Assembly (NCBI GenBank): GCA_035578155.1
Contig: JAPWDM010000008.1
Coordinates: forward strand, 3,927,347 to 3,991,346
Direction of reading: 5' to 3'
From: Brachynemurus nebulosus
Taxonomy: Eukaryota > Arthropoda > Insecta > Neuroptera > Myrmeleontidae
DNA length: 64,000 nt
Shown: positions 35,115 to 49,549 of the stretch, one piece after another
Position numbering within the stretch: position 1 is the stretch's first letter
How the letters are laid out: each line of letters opens with the position of its first letter
Program-made: the position numbers and the translations under genes
The notes under the pieces: model-generated
Database searches by the model: none
Seen by the model: only the letters and a program-made list of their open reading frames with translations
What the model was told of the DNA's origin: nothing

Positions 35115-35484
35115 ATGGTCCCGATCACAGAACAAATAGAACGAATATAACTGTCTCTTTTCTGCAATCACTTATGTGCAAGTATGTGCATCTTAGGCTG
35201 CTTAGTGTCAGTTGCTCAGTACCCGTCGCTCAGTGTAAGTCAGTCAAACAACAATAAATTTGATTGTTGAACCGGCACAAGTAGCGTTGTGGTATCACAC
35301 ACATCACATACATGTATGCGAACCAAAGGTCACGTGACGGGTACTCACACAAACAGAGTTTACCGCACAAATACAAAGTAAACATCGTGCACGTATACAA
35401 CATATTTTCTATCTCAAGTGGTTACACAGGTTCCAGTAGTATAGAAATATGTATTTTCTCTCTAGTTGCTCTATGGTCCCGATC
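35115..35484. mobile_element. Possible insertion bounded by 12-bp direct repeats
   Basis: ATGGTCCCGATC occurs at 35115-35126 and 35473-35484, bracketing 346 bp not present at the matching place upstream of D (near 63470). No inverted ends seen; it could be a retroposed sequence or chance. Confidence 0.35.
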
Positions 35485-35545
35485 GTCCCTATCATTTCAT
35501 AGAAAATAACAACTAAAGTTATAAATTATCTATGATTCTGTGTTA

Positions 35546-36470
35546 CGAATGGTGGCGTTCGCGACGAAAATTTTGTTAGCCTAACGTAGACTAACAGAGC
35601 TTGAATCGTTACAAACCAGAGGGCTCTGATTCAAAAAATTAATGCACGTTAAATATATTTTCATCGTTTTTCAAGGTATAAATATTTAACTTCTGAAGTA
35701 CAGTCACATTTCAATACTATGGAATAAAAACAATCAGTCACCATGCCAGAGGAAATTGTTGCTTTAATCTACTTAATAAATTTCTAATACTGACTGACTG
35801 ACAGACAACGCACACCCTAAACCGTTGGGTTTAGAACAATGAAATTTTGCATAGGAGTTCCCTACGTAACGTAGATGAGGACTAAGAAAGGATTTTTGAA
35901 AATTCGTCTCCTAAATGGGTTTAATAGGGGATGAAAATTTGTATGCAAATTCTATATTTTTTAAGTTAGTATGGTATATAAAAATATGTTATTATGGCTA
36001 TTAAATAATATCTCATTGAATAGATCTTTAACACTGACTGACAGACAACGCACAGTCTAAACTGTAGGGATTAGAACGACGAAATTTAGCACAGGAGATA
36101 TGAAAATTGGCGATTAGGGGTTTAGGCTTCTATTTGTAAATAAACGTCAGTTGTGTAAACGTTTCTGGAAATTTATTCCCTAAGGCGTTAAGACAGGAAA
36201 TGAAATTTCGTATGGGAAGTTCGTCATTTTTGAAGTTAGAAACGTGGGTACTGATTTAGGCTTTTGAAAAACATTAATAGTGAGCAGAAAGTGAGTACTT
36301 AATAAAAAGATATTGTCGATGGGAAATCACATCGGGCATACGGCTAGTATCTAAATGAATGTTAATTTTTTTGAATCAGAGCCCTCTGGTTTATAACGGT
36401 GTGAACTCCGTTACATAATGTTATTAGACTAAAAAAATTTTCTGGCGTTTCTGGCGAACGCGAGTGTAGC
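35546..36470. repeat. R1 ends enclosing an R2 repeat
   Basis: R1-type sequence at 35546-35645 and, inverted, at 36360-36470 (GAATCAGAGCCCTCTGGTTT) encloses an R2 copy (35765-36350) with its two CTGACTGACAGACAACGCAC blocks and final CGGGCATACGGCTAGT. Composite of dispersed repeats, no gene. Confidence 0.6.
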
Positions 36471-36480
36471 GTTTTTGGTA

Positions 36481-37049
36481 AATACGGTACTTGACTGTGT
36501 TTAAAATTTATGTCAAATGTTAAATAATTCTATGAATTACCATTACATACATCCATTTTTAATGATGAGACAAATATTTGATAACTATTTAGAAATTTTA
36601 TTTTGAAAATCGTTATTTTTCAACAACGATTCAAATTAGTAAAAACGCGCCTTTTGTTGAAAATGACGTAACATTTTACAATTAGATATGTCGATTTTGA
36701 TAATTTTCATGGGCGAAGCGAAATTGTCTTTTATTTTCAATATTTCTATTAGTTTGTAAATACAGAAATAATAATCGACCAGAATTCAAATAAATACTTG
36801 CTTTTACTTTGAAATCTTATGAATATAATCGAAGTTTTGAGGTTATAAATATTAACATTTATGTTTGGTTGCTTCAAAAAGTGACGTCATTATGGTGAGT
36901 TTTTTTCGCGCCAATTTTTTCATTTAAAATTGTAGGGTTATTTTTTGACGGTTTTTACAAGATTTACTGAAAATAAAAAAAATTACTTAACTGACATGCA
37001 AAAACAAGGTTTCTAGATTAATTTTTTATTTCCAGTCAAGTACCCTATT
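36481..37049. mobile_element. MITE family M4, copy 2 (inverted)
   Basis: Ends AATACGGTACTTGACTG and, on the complement, AATAGGGTACTTGACTG. Reverse complement of 18255-18829. 569 bp. Confidence 0.75.
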
Positions 37050-37489
37050 GCAGTTGACAATATACTGACTTGAGAATCATTAACATAACTATGGATCCAA
37101 TGGTACTGACTCCGATTTTACAGTGTTCAAATTCAAATTTAAATAATAATTAAAATATTTTTGTTGATTTTAACTAGGTATATATTTAAAATATTATTAA
37201 GACAAACTAATTTGGGAAGTTTTTGGATTTTTATTAACTAATGTGGCGATTTGCTTCAAAAAAGATAATGTGTAACATAATATATTTTAATATCAATGAA
37301 TGAAAAGTAACAAAGTAAACGATTTATTTTTCTTAATAAAGATTTTCGCAAAGTAAACTTTCGAATGTTACATCTTAAATTATCACAATAAGTATAATTT
37401 ATCAATTTCAAAAAATCACAAATCTACCGAATTAATAAAACCTACTTAAATCAAATTACTTAAACGAAACAAATACAAAATTATCGAAA

Positions 37490-37627
37490 AACCAGCTAAT
37501 ACTTTTAGCGAATTTCCAAAACTGGAAATTCAGCTTTTACGCCAGGTGTCATGGTGCGACCTAAGCCCGGGACCATATCAGAAATATGTTTTGAGGTCCC
37601 TAGAATACGAAAATGATATTCACTAAA

Positions 37628-37719
<92 letters not shown>

Positions 37720-37880
37720 CCGCGCGATAACTCTCGAACGAAACGTCTACCGCTTATGAAATTTTGTGTGCGGACTGGATTCTGAATTGGCTTGGCTAAG
37801 TTCGTTAGCCAGACACGTCGGATGCCCAGAAGTAGGTTTTCTGGCCATTTTTTATCATTCGATCCTATCATAAGGCAGTT
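37490..37880 (+). repeat. Inverted repeat block IR-a, left copy
   Basis: Contains ATTTTAGTGAATATCATTTT on the complement, CCCGGGACCATATCAGAAAT, a (TA)n tract of about 85 bp (37631-37714) and CGCGCGATAACTCTCGAACG. The reverse complement of the whole block, TA tract included, is at about 43395-43810. Confidence 0.75.
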
Positions 37881-38349
37881 CGATTTTTACATCGTTGAAA
37901 AGGAAAAAAAAAATTATGAAGAAAATATTCTTATAATTTTCTTTCTATTTTAAGTATTTTTCGAGAAAATGTAAATTTTCACTTTTATTCTTTCTTTGTT
38001 AGTCTAATAAGTAATTTATATTTATATCTCAGTTTTTAATAAGTATAAAAATATTTCACTTTTTTATTAAAAAATTTTGTGAGAACAAGTGAAAACTATT
38101 CACATATATGAGATATAACACACATACATGTATAGAGTTTTGTTTCTCATTTATTGCATTATAATTAGCATGGTTCTATTCCATGTTAAAAAATGTAAAT
38201 TAAACAGATTTTCTAAGCTCATGTAATGAAGAATTTTTTTTTTTTTTTATTGAATTTTTAAGTAAACAAGAAATTGAAGATTATGTTATGATATAAATAT
38301 TATTAAATATAAAACAAAACAAAATCTGTACAATGTACATATGTATGTA

Positions 38350-40430
<2,081 letters not shown>

Positions 40431-40649
40431 GTATTTAATATTAACAATCACTAAGCATCTCTGAAATGGAAACTTTCAATTCCGTTGACTTACGGAACAA
40501 CAGACGTTTCGCGAGAGCTCTTGGCGAGACGGCTTAAATTTTCTTCAGAAACAGGACGTGCCGAAAAATTCGGGATGGCTGGCAAATGTATACATCGACT
40601 TTTCATTCAATTATTATTTTATTATTATATTCTTGTGATTATTTATTTT

Positions 40650-40748
40650 TTTTTTCTTTTTAAAAACATGCAATCTTTTGATGTGTGTCTTCAAAGTGGC
40701 CAACTGAGTAAATGTTTTAAAACATACATCACATTTGAATGGTTTTTC
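40650..40748 (-). pseudogene. Finger relic beyond the stop of gene G
   Basis: In the same frame as G, one more C2H2 finger (CDVCFKTFTQLATLK) follows the TGA, then a Lys-rich low-complexity tail. A single GGA-to-TGA type change in the linker would explain the stop. Confidence 0.7.
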
Positions 40749-41834
40749 TCATGCGTGTGTTCTTTCGTGTCTTTTTAAATGCTGTGACTGAGAAAATGTT
40801 TTAAAACATGCTTCACATTTAAATGGTTTTTCTCCTGTATGTGTTCTTTTATGATCTTTCAAACTATTTGAATGTGAAAATGTTTTAAAGCATATATTAC
40901 ATTTGAATGGTTTCTCTCCTGTATGTGTTCTTTTATGATCCTTCAAAATACTTGACCGAGAAAATATTTTAAAACATATATCACATTTGAATAGTTTTTC
41001 TCCTGTATGTGTTCTTTTATGATCCTTTAAAATATTTGAGTGAGAAAATGTTTTAGAACATACATTACATGTGAATGGTTTTTCTCCTGTGTGTGTTCTT
41101 TCATGAGTTTTTAAATTACCCGACGTAGAAAATATTTTAAAACATATATCACATTTAAATGGTTTTTCTCCTGTATGTGTTCTTTGATGTAATTTCAAAC
41201 TGCCCGCGGTGGAAAATGTTTTAAAACATGTGTTACATTTGAATGGTTTTTCACCCGTATGTGTTCTTTCATGTGTTTGTAAATGAGCATATTGGGCAAA
41301 TGTTCTGCTACAGATATTACATTTGAATGGTTTCTCTCCGGTATGTGTCCTTTCATGTGGTTTTAAATTACTTGACTGAGAAAATGTTTTAAAACATACA
41401 TTACATTTGAATGGTTTTTCTCTTGTATGTGTCCTTTCATGTGCTTTTAAATTACTTGCGTGAGAAAATATTTTAAAGCATACATTACATTTGAATTGTA
41501 TTTTTCTTGTATGTATATTTTGATGTGTGTGCTCAGCTACACTCTGTGCGTTACATATTTCTGACGGTTCACCAAATAAATCGCTGTTTTCCGTTAACAT
41601 ATCCTCTTCGTCATCTTCTAATTTAATTTCTGTGTGTAAACTTTTCAAATTTATTAAATCATCACTATTATTACTTTCTTTGAATTCTAATTTGATTTCA
41701 TTTTCATCATACAAAGAATCAAACAATTCCGTTTTTGTTGTATTTGAAAATGAATTGTCTTCATTTTGTAAATTTTCCTCTTCTTTTATTTTAACAGTAA
41801 ATGTTTCAGTAATTGTAGAACCGTTATTTTCCAT
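40749..41834 (-). CDS. C2H2 zinc-finger protein G (single-exon subfamily)
   Basis: 361 codons from ATG at 41834 to TGA. The leader (about residues 1-110) is acidic with FTVKIKEEEN, EIKLEFKE and SLHTEIKLEDDEED, i.e. three psi-K-x-E-like motifs. Nine C2H2 fingers follow with very regular THTGEKPF linkers; three neighbouring fingers share LKDHKRTH. The stop lies in a linker and one finger continues beyond it, so the present protein may be slightly shortened. No frame lesion within the CDS, so it is probably functional. Upstream of the ATG is a (TTTA)n tract (41839-41872). Gene F is its closest relative here. The gene sits between inverted copies of IR-b. Confidence 0.88.
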   Translation of the reverse strand: MENNGSTITETFTVKIKEEENLQNEDNSFSNTTKTELFDSLYDENEIKLEFKESNNSDDLINLKSLHTEIKLEDDEEDMLTENSDLFGEPSEICNAQSVAEHTHQNIHTRKIQFKCNVCFKIFSHASNLKAHERTHTREKPFKCNVCFKTFSQSSNLKPHERTHTGEKPFKCNICSRTFAQYAHLQTHERTHTGEKPFKCNTCFKTFSTAGSLKLHQRTHTGEKPFKCDICFKIFSTSGNLKTHERTHTGEKPFTCNVCSKTFSHSNILKDHKRTHTGEKLFKCDICFKIFSRSSILKDHKRTHTGEKPFKCNICFKTFSHSNSLKDHKRTHTGEKPFKCEACFKTFSQSQHLKRHERTHA

Positions 41835-41939
41835 TTTATTTATTTATTTATTTATTTATTTATTTTTGAAAATTCAATTGTTTCTACAATTTTGACAGTT
41901 TAATTCCTAATAATTTAAGTTAGTAGCACGTTGGTAATC

Positions 41940-42757
41940 TAGGGATGGAAAAGGCGCGCGCAAAATCGATTCTCGACTTTAAAATCGACTTTAATTTTTT
42001 CGATTCTCAAACTCGATTAATTGACTCTGAAAGTCGACTTTTCGACTTAAATCGACTTTTCAGAAATTTATTAATTTATTTATAGAAACTAAGAAACTAT
42101 TAAATATATACTTTAGACAATCTGTACTGTATTGTTTTAAACAATTTATTAAATAATGAACATATCATTTTTAAGAATTTAACAAGAGATAATTTATCAA
42201 TAAATTGCACGGGATTTGGAGTTGAACATAAAATTAAAATTAAAATGGACAGTAGAATTAATGGGTCGATTCGTATCGGTGTAAGCCAAAGCCGCTTGCA
42301 CTCATTTTGAAACAATTTACACTTGTTTTGATATATACATCGACGTATACGCTGTATACATCGGTATACAGCGTATACGGTATACGATATACACCGAACG
42401 CTAATACTTGACCCTTCTCTCTAGAACATGGAAAGTGAGACAGGAATATACAAAAATGTCAAAAGCAAGCCAAAGTGATTCAAAACAAGTACAAATTGAT
42501 TCAAAATGAGTGCAAGCGGCTTTGGCTTACACCGATACGAATCGGCCCAATGTTAAGCTACTATTTAATTAATGTTAAGCTAATGTTTTTGCGCGATTTG
42601 TAAATGCACATTGCACATACGCAAAAAGTCGACAAGTCATCGAGTGAGAGTCGATTCCAGGTCGACTTGACGTGACTGAAATCGATTCTAAAAAGTCGAT
42701 TATTTTTAGTAAATAATCGGCTTTCGGCTAAAGTCGGAGTCGACTTTACCATCCCTA
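41940..42757. mobile_element. hAT-like MITE upstream of gene G, perfect 8-bp TSD
   Basis: Ends TAGGGATGGAAAAGGC and, on the complement, TAGGGATGGTAAAGTCG; TSD TGGTAATC at 41932-41939 and 42758-42765. The interior is full of AATCGACTTT-type motifs and contains a nested palindromic element. 818 bp. Confidence 0.88.
42262..42548. mobile_element. Nested foldback element with about 50-bp arms
   Basis: Arms GATTCGTATCGGTGTAAGCC, AAAGCCGCTTGCACTCATTT and their complements ending at 42548. The interior carries a CGTATACGGTATACGATATA core and GAACATGGAAAGTGAGACAG, shared with the element at 23354-24929. Confidence 0.8.
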
Positions 42758-43049
42758 TGGTAATCATAAAAATAGCATATGACACTAGACAAGCTAGACA
42801 ATCCGGGAATAAATGCAGTCCCCCAGGGGCCAGCAATAGTTTTAAAGAATTTTAAAGCAAGCTCTAATTCTCGCCAAGTTGACTGACTATGGTATGTAAA
42901 AGGTAGCTTCGTGGATTCTCGTGGTTTTATTGTAATGCTATTCAGGCTTCAGCCCACTTCAGCGAGGAACTTCAACCTACTTCGACGAGAGTGTAGTGGC
43001 AACATAAACAACATAAACAAACTATATGGTCAAATTAATTTCAATTAAT

Positions 43050-43400
43050 TAATACCCCTGTCGCAGCATCCTGCATAACATAGCGAATTTTCTTTTATAA
43101 AAGTTTTTCTTGGAAACTAGTTGACATACAATAATAGTTTGAAGACCTTTTTTATGTGATTTTTTCTTCTCTTTCCAATGGTGTAAAAAAATTTGGCAAA
43201 AACTTTTAAATTGTAGCAAATTTTGGCCAAAAACTCATTTTCACGAAAAATTCTTAATTTTTCTCGGAAAATGGTTGACATAGAATAATAGTTTAAAAAC
43301 CTTTTTTATGTGATTTTTTCTCCTCTTTCCAATGGTGTAAAAAAATTTCACAAAAGTTTCTGAATAACGGGAAATTTTGACAAAAAACTAATTTTTTTCA
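43050..43400 (-). repeat. IR-b right copy and 154-bp tandem pair
   Basis: AATACCCCTGTCGCAGCATC, then GCATAACATAGCGAATTT, is the reverse complement of 40396-40440 at the inner edge of the 120-bp array. It is followed by two units of about 154 bp (TTGACATA.AATAATAGTTT, CCAATGGTGTAAAAAAATTT). Confidence 0.75.
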
Positions 43401-43535
43401 CGAAAATTGCCGGAAAAACCATGTTCCGGGCATCGGACGTGTCTGGTTAACAAACTCGTCCAACAATTTGGGACTTCCAATATTTTCACCAAATTTCATA
43501 AGCGTAAGGCATTTCGTTCGAGAGTTATCACGCGG

Positions 43536-43580
<45 letters not shown>

Positions 43581-43587
43581 AATATAT

Positions 43588-43654
<67 letters not shown>

Positions 43655-43810
43655 TATTATACATATATATATATATATATAAATTTTAGTGAATATTATT
43701 TTCGGTTTCTAGGGACCTCAAAACAAATTTCTGCCATAGTCCCGGGCTCAAGTCGCGACATGACAGTGGCTGTAATAGCTGAATTTCATTCTGGAAATTC
43801 GCTAAAATTG
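43395..43810 (-). repeat. Inverted repeat block IR-a, right copy
   Basis: Reverse complement of 37490-37880, with TA and CA microsatellites (43537-43680) at the corresponding place. Confidence 0.75.
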
Positions 43811-45790
43811 GTCTTATTTCATCAAATAAATGCAACAAATAGAGCAAAATTAAGGCCTGTGCCCGTACTTTTTGTTATCTGCTAATGGGGTGTTTGACAG
43901 TATCAAAGAAAAACAATTAAAACAAATTTTATTGAAAATTGATAATAAGACAGCAATTTATTATATTAATTCATTCTAACTAGTGTTGTGTGATCCTATT
44001 ATTATTTAATTCTAAAAAAAAATTATTAAAAAAGTAATTTTTCAGTTACGTCAGCAGAAACGGATTGTGACGTTACATTCTCTTATATTTCAACACTGGC
44101 GCCACTAGTGTCGCTACTTAAATTCCGGTTAGCAAATATAATTATGGAAATTAGTTTGAATTTAAAATTAGGAAATTATTTTTAGAATAAGTAGATCAAC
44201 ATAAATTTAAAAATTAGTTACTATAGTTTTTAAAGTAAAAAATTTTGCATAATTTATTATTATACAAATTTTAAAATTGCCATAATTATTCATATTATTG
44301 AGGATGGTTAAAAAATTACTCAACCAATGTTAATAAAATTTTTATGGGACCATCTGGAGACCTTTATCTACTAACCAAAGAAAGAATGGCGCAAATTGGC
44401 CCACAAATGTGGGAGAAATCGGTGTACAAACATTAAAAAAAATCCAAAAAACAAACGGGTACAATTGAAAACCTCCTCGTTTTTGAAGTCGGTTAAATAT
44501 CAACAATTTCTTTTTCTAGTTAACTACAGGAAAAATAAACAGTTTTTTTTCTTAGTTACAGGACACCTGTTGCTATATAGAAAATATGACGTAATTGAAA
44601 CTGATGAACGTTTTCGCGCAAATTTTGAGAACAAATATTAAATTAATTTTTTCTAACGATCTTCGGCATTATTTTTAAAAATTAAAATTATATACATGCA
44701 TAATACATAAATATGCGTATCTTAAAATAGTTTCCCTACTTTATATAGTGGGGCTAAAATATAAAAGTAAAAAAACGGCTTCCTTCAATTTACTGAAAAA
44801 ATAATGTTACTCCATCTATTGTATGGTACATATTATTGTGTACTCTATGTAGTGTATGGTACAATTGGTATATACACATTCTTATATCACACACTTCTAT
44901 GCCCTCTATAGATTATTTTTAGCATTTATTGCGTTCCTTTTTAAAAATTCAGAATTTTTAGTTTAAGTAATAATTCAGTTCGATCATGCGTATTTGACAA
45001 ATTCATTATTACTTGAACCGTTCATCATTTAGGAAAAGAAACAAAGCTTTAAAAAATTTTAAATTAGTACAATAAAGTAATAAGTAGGGTAGGGCACGGT
45101 AAAAAGACACCGCGCAGGTGGGGTAAAAAAAAGATATACTTTTATTGTATTGGTGGCGCAAAGATTTTCATTCGCGCCTCTGATGGTAAAATTAGAACTA
45201 GTATCAAGTAAAAATATACGTTTGATTGGTGGTATAAAATCTAGTAATTAAAAGAATAAAATTTTTAATTTATCTCTAATTTTTAATCTCTATGTACCTA
45301 TGGAAACGGTCAAAATAAAATTCAAATTGTTTCGTTTACTTACACGTTACTACACAACATACATATATAAAATTAAAACTTATATTATTCATAAAACAAT
45401 CGCAAACCCATTGAATAATAGTTAATAGGATGATTTTATTGGTCGAAAGGTGTTGAGTAATGACCATTCTTCCACATCTTTGATAATGCCTAACATTCTC
45501 AACAATTAACGGATATATAATGGGTGTGTTTTTCAACAGGAGTAGAAAAAAATAACAAATAATTCGCGTCTATATACATATTTGAATGAATTGATTAATA
45601 TAAACTTAATATAAAACTGTTAAAATTAAATGTAATTAAAATAAAGGTGAATAAATCTAATAACGCTTTTAAACAAACCATATGGAAAAATTTTTTTGTA
45701 TCAAAATGTCGGACTCTTTACTGCCAGTGATAAGTACAATACTTAGATAAGGTTACAAAAAAAAAGAAAAAATCAAAGATCCCAAAATGA
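43811..45790. other. AT-rich intergenic DNA
   Basis: A likely retroposon remnant near 44450-44492 (GAAAACCTCCTCGTTTTTGA followed by AGTCGGTTAA, a motif common at insect repeat ends). No supported gene; short open frames here lack any recognisable domain. Confidence 0.4.
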
Positions 45791-46170
45791 AGTATTATAA
45801 GATGGATATCTAACTTATATGAGAGGAATTGACAAAATTGGTCAGGAAAATGGTAAACATAAGGCTTTCTTTTTTTACCACTCGCGGCGTTAATAATGCT
45901 CGAATACTGATGTGAATATAGCGAATATAGTAACATAAAACGGATAGAACAGAATGTAAATCATGTAAATACCGTAAATACAGTACTTATTCTCAAATGG
46001 AAACACGTCGGGACTGGGGAAGTGAGTGTTTCCATTTGAGAATCACCAATGTCGGTTGATGATATTTAACAATAAGGAAATACATAGAAATTACATATGT
46101 ATGAAATAAACTCTTATAGTTTAAATTACTTTATACGGCGAATATCCAATGATACCGACTCCCATTTTAC
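45790..46170. repeat. Duplicated flank block U with conserved hairpin, copy 1
   Basis: Shares with 52790-53150 and 63690-64000 the run AACTTATATGAGAGGAATTG to TTTATACGGCGAATATCCAA. It includes the perfect hairpin ATTCTCAAATGGAAACAC ... GTGTTTCCATTTGAGAAT (45990-46045). Here no ZNF exon 1 lies to the left, so this may be the flank of a lost gene copy. Confidence 0.7.
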
Positions 46171-46644
46171 ATAGTGACGTCAACGAATTATATAATATAC
46201 AATATAAATGATGCAACACAAAATAAAAATTGTTAAGATTATTTTAATAACGATCGAAAAACCCACTTTATAACTGAGTTGAACATTGAAAAAGATTCCA
46301 GAAGATTCTATTCAAAAGCTAACAAAGACAATATACATAGAAGCTCGCGTTTCCATTCGAGAATAAGTACTCACCGCTTTCGTATCCGTCGAACACGAGT
46401 GCCATCTTTGATTTGGACACTTTTTTGAATACATTGAGTTTCGACTCCTTGTCTAATCTCCATACTACCTATGTTGATAAAATTGAACATTGTTTAGAAT
46501 TACACCGTATTTCACATATCACTTACACATCACTTTTTTTCCACACTGAGATCAATAGTGTAAAAACAGAAATATTGCTTCTTCTCTTCTGTGGATAAAA
46601 TAACTGCATCTCTTTTTATTTTATATGTATATTAATGTGTGTAG

Positions 46645-47079
46645 TAGTGAGAGTAGTGATATCGGAGGATTAATCGATTAGTCGGTTGAATCGACTATTT
46701 TACCTCAAATGATTAAAATGATTAATTTTTTTTAAGTGACTAAAAACGACTAATTTAACAATTTTTCTGTATTATTTATTGGGCTTAAAAAAATGGAAAC
46801 TAAGAAATTATCTATTTGTATGATTTTTCACTTTTATGTGATTAATATATTGTCATATTTCATATCTTTCTTTTTCTTAAAAGAAAAAATATTAAAAGTC
46901 AATAATTGAAATTTAAAAGAAAACCTCGTCTTTGAAACAGTTACATAGTTTACCCTACCATGAATTCGACTAATTTAGTCGATTAATCGACTACTCTGTG
47001 CTCGATATTTTCAACAAATGACTAATTTTATCTGAAAAACAATTTTAGTCGATTAATCGATTAACTAATGACATCACTA
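46645..47079. mobile_element. hAT-like element family H2 (copy 2), 8-bp TSD
   Basis: TSD GTGTGTAG at 46637-46644 and 47080-47087. Ends TAGTGAGAGTAGTGATATCG and, on the complement, TAGTGATGTCATTAGTT. The internal AGTCGATTAATCGA motifs match 32249-33245. Confidence 0.8.
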
Positions 47080-47264
47080 GTGTGTAGGCAATATTCACAT
47101 CAACTGGATACCATCTCCACGCCACCTCCATGGTAAATACAATTAATATGTTATTTTCACCTTCAGGTACCTGGACGAATAAGAATCAGGATGTATGCGA
47201 CCGGCCTAAAGTTTCGGTAGTTTTTTCATAAAGTGTACCACAAAAATTTACCAATTGTTGGATT

Positions 47265-47475
47265 ATGTAAGACTCCCTTTGTTCGTCTAATGTTAAAAAA
47301 AGTTCATGATCAATAATAATTTGTTAATTAATTATAATTTTGAGAAAAAAATAAATAAATAAATAACAATATAAAAAATATTATTTATATACAGTTAATT
47401 CTCTTTTTATTTGTAATAATATTACAATTTATTATTATTCTTTTCTACAATGAAATTTTTATAAAAGAAATTTAA
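47265..47475. repeat. R1 partial copy
   Basis: Shares GACTCCCTTTGTTCGTCTAA and CTACAATGAAATTTTTATAA with the other R1 copies. Confidence 0.6.
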
Positions 47476-47503
47476 AATTTAACATTACTTTTTTTAATAT
47501 TAA

Positions 47504-47776
47504 CCTTTTGCACTCGAACCATTTTTTAGTATGGGTACTCAACTACTCGACAGTAGTTTTAATAAAAAATTGTAAAACATCAAAGATAAGTATTTTAAAC
47601 AAAAGTAGTTTACTTACATATTTTATTTTTATTTACATATTACAAACATTATATATTAATATTAAATTTTATAATTTTCCTTTGTGTGATATTTGAAGTA
47701 AAGAATAGGATGGCGCCTTTCGAGTGCAAAGGGTATTTATTGTGTCGCCGTGGCGGCGCCTATCGAGTGCAAAGGG
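47504..47776. mobile_element. piggyBac-like MITE, TTAA target
   Basis: TTAA at 47500-47503 and 47777-47780; ends CCTTTTGCACTCGAACC and, on the complement, CCCTTTGCACTCGATAGG. The paralogous site near 57380-57400 lacks it. 273 bp. TTAA with CCCTTTG ends fits piggyBac. Confidence 0.85.
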
Positions 47777-47795
47777 TTAATAATATTAAATATTA

Positions 47796-47960
47796 ATAGA
47801 TTTGAGCGTTACTTTATAGTATTCCATATTTGTAAATAAAAAACAAATATTTTACTTCGCAAAAATATCATTTTTATTTTGAAACAATATTGTCACAGTT
47901 TCAAAATAAAAGTGGTATTTTTGCGAAGTAAAATATTTCTTTATTATTTACAAATATTAT
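47796..47960. mobile_element. Hairpin element, copy 2
   Basis: Inverse copy of 21878-22030: AATAGATTTGAGCGTTAC, then the long inverted arms around a GTCACA-containing loop. A few arm mismatches (ATCATTTTTA against ATACCACTTT). Absent from the paralogous DNA near 57400. Confidence 0.75.
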
Positions 47961-48109
47961 TTTTATTTCTATTACACTTGAATTTTCAATCCGTGTTTAA
48001 CCGAGACCGTTACATTTTTAACGTGACGGATCAAATATATTCACTACACACGCAAAATTCACAATCCAAAATCTCTGATCTTTACCAAATATAACCAAAA
48101 CTTTAAATA

Positions 48110-48224
48110 CCTTGTAGCATTACATTTTTTTCGTACATATTTTACATTTATACGATTTTTCACCACTGTGAACTCTTTCATGTACTTTTAAATTATTTAA
48201 CTGACTAAAATGTTTTAGAACATA
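48110..48224 (-). pseudogene. ZNF finger relic of gene C, cut off by an element
   Basis: Minus strand reads a C2H2 remnant (LKVHERVHSGEKSYKCKIC) between the element 48225-49525 and a shared AT-rich flank. A matching relic of D lies at 57535-57639. Confidence 0.8.
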
Positions 48225-48394
48225 GGGTAAAAGACCCGATTGTCGAACGGGGTTATAAGTCCGAACAGTTTTGACATTTATATCTTAATGAAGTTATTTC
48301 TGAAAGAAACCTCTGATAAAAAAATTATTATTAATAGAATGATTATTTTTCAATTTAAATTCACCTCACATTTAATGTCTCCTCAATTTAAGAA

Positions 48395-48489
<95 letters not shown>

Positions 48490-49525
48490 ACAATTTTTGT
48501 TGAATTCGTGAATTTTTAATATGATGGATGATAATTATTCAAAACACATGAGTTATAAATTGTAACATTTTTCACCGAATTTTTAAAGTTATTAGCATAA
48601 TAAAAGTATACAAATAATTGTTATTAGTCCACTTAAGAGATTAGGATAGCTAAATTATATTTTATATGCGTTAAATATTATTTGTAGAAGTGTTTCTTCT
48701 TGGGATCCAAGTTTTAAGGTTGGGTACCCCATTTTGAGAATTATATATTACATATCTATTTTATAAACATTTTTAATTAATTTTTGGGTTTAAAACACTA
48801 AACTAACCGTTTTTATAATTTCACTTTAATATTTTATTTATTTCAGAACGTAAAATCAATTGAAAAATAATTAATAATGAATTAAAACTTCGAAATTGAA
48901 ATAAAAACGTCAGACATTTAGATTTGAAACAACATATAAATATATACGTCATATACTTAATTTAACTGTTTAAAAATTCACAATGGCGTATAGATAAGTT
49001 AGAATGTACACAATGTTTTTTAAAACATCATTAGATGGCGAAAGAAAATACAGTATTTTAGTGGTTTATTTTATCGAATATTTAAACCCTTCTGTCATTG
49101 TTGCTATGTTTTACAAGGTGTCACTCTGTGATACTCTATGACACAGACTGACCCCTTGTAGTGGATAGAGTGTCAAAGTGGCTGCAAGATAATGGTTTAA
49201 ATATTCGATAGGAGAAGATGGTATGTATTGTATGTCATGTACATTAAATGCGTGTTTTTTCTTACGGGTCAGTGTGTTGTTTTTTTTAAAGGAGGTTAAT
49301 ATATTCTGTCCGTTTTTTCATAGACGTCAACAAATTATAAAACAAAAACATTAATAAATCAAAATTTTTGGGTTATATTTTCTTAAAAACATATCCATTG
49401 GATTAAAAAAACTTGGTTTCATACTTATTAAGAAAAAAAAATGGGTGTTTTGTTTATTTTTTAATTTTTTAAGCTACTTTAATGATACAGCTAAAAATAG
49501 TGTTCGTTCATCGGGTCTCTTACCC
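48225..49525. mobile_element. 1.3-kb TA-flanked element in the 3' finger relic of gene C
   Basis: Ends GGGTAAAAGACCCGAT and, on the complement, GGGTAAGAGACCCGAT; TA on both sides. A (TA)n tract of about 90 bp at 48398-48486. The left third matches the element at 1847-2067. No transposase frame seen. Confidence 0.8.
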
Positions 49526-49549
49526 TATGTATTTTAAATTTATATGGAT

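Noticed and set aside
41527..41895. 122-codon plus-strand frame over the start of gene G
   Set aside because: Antisense shadow of the acidic leader; low-complexity Ser/Leu/Ile composition.
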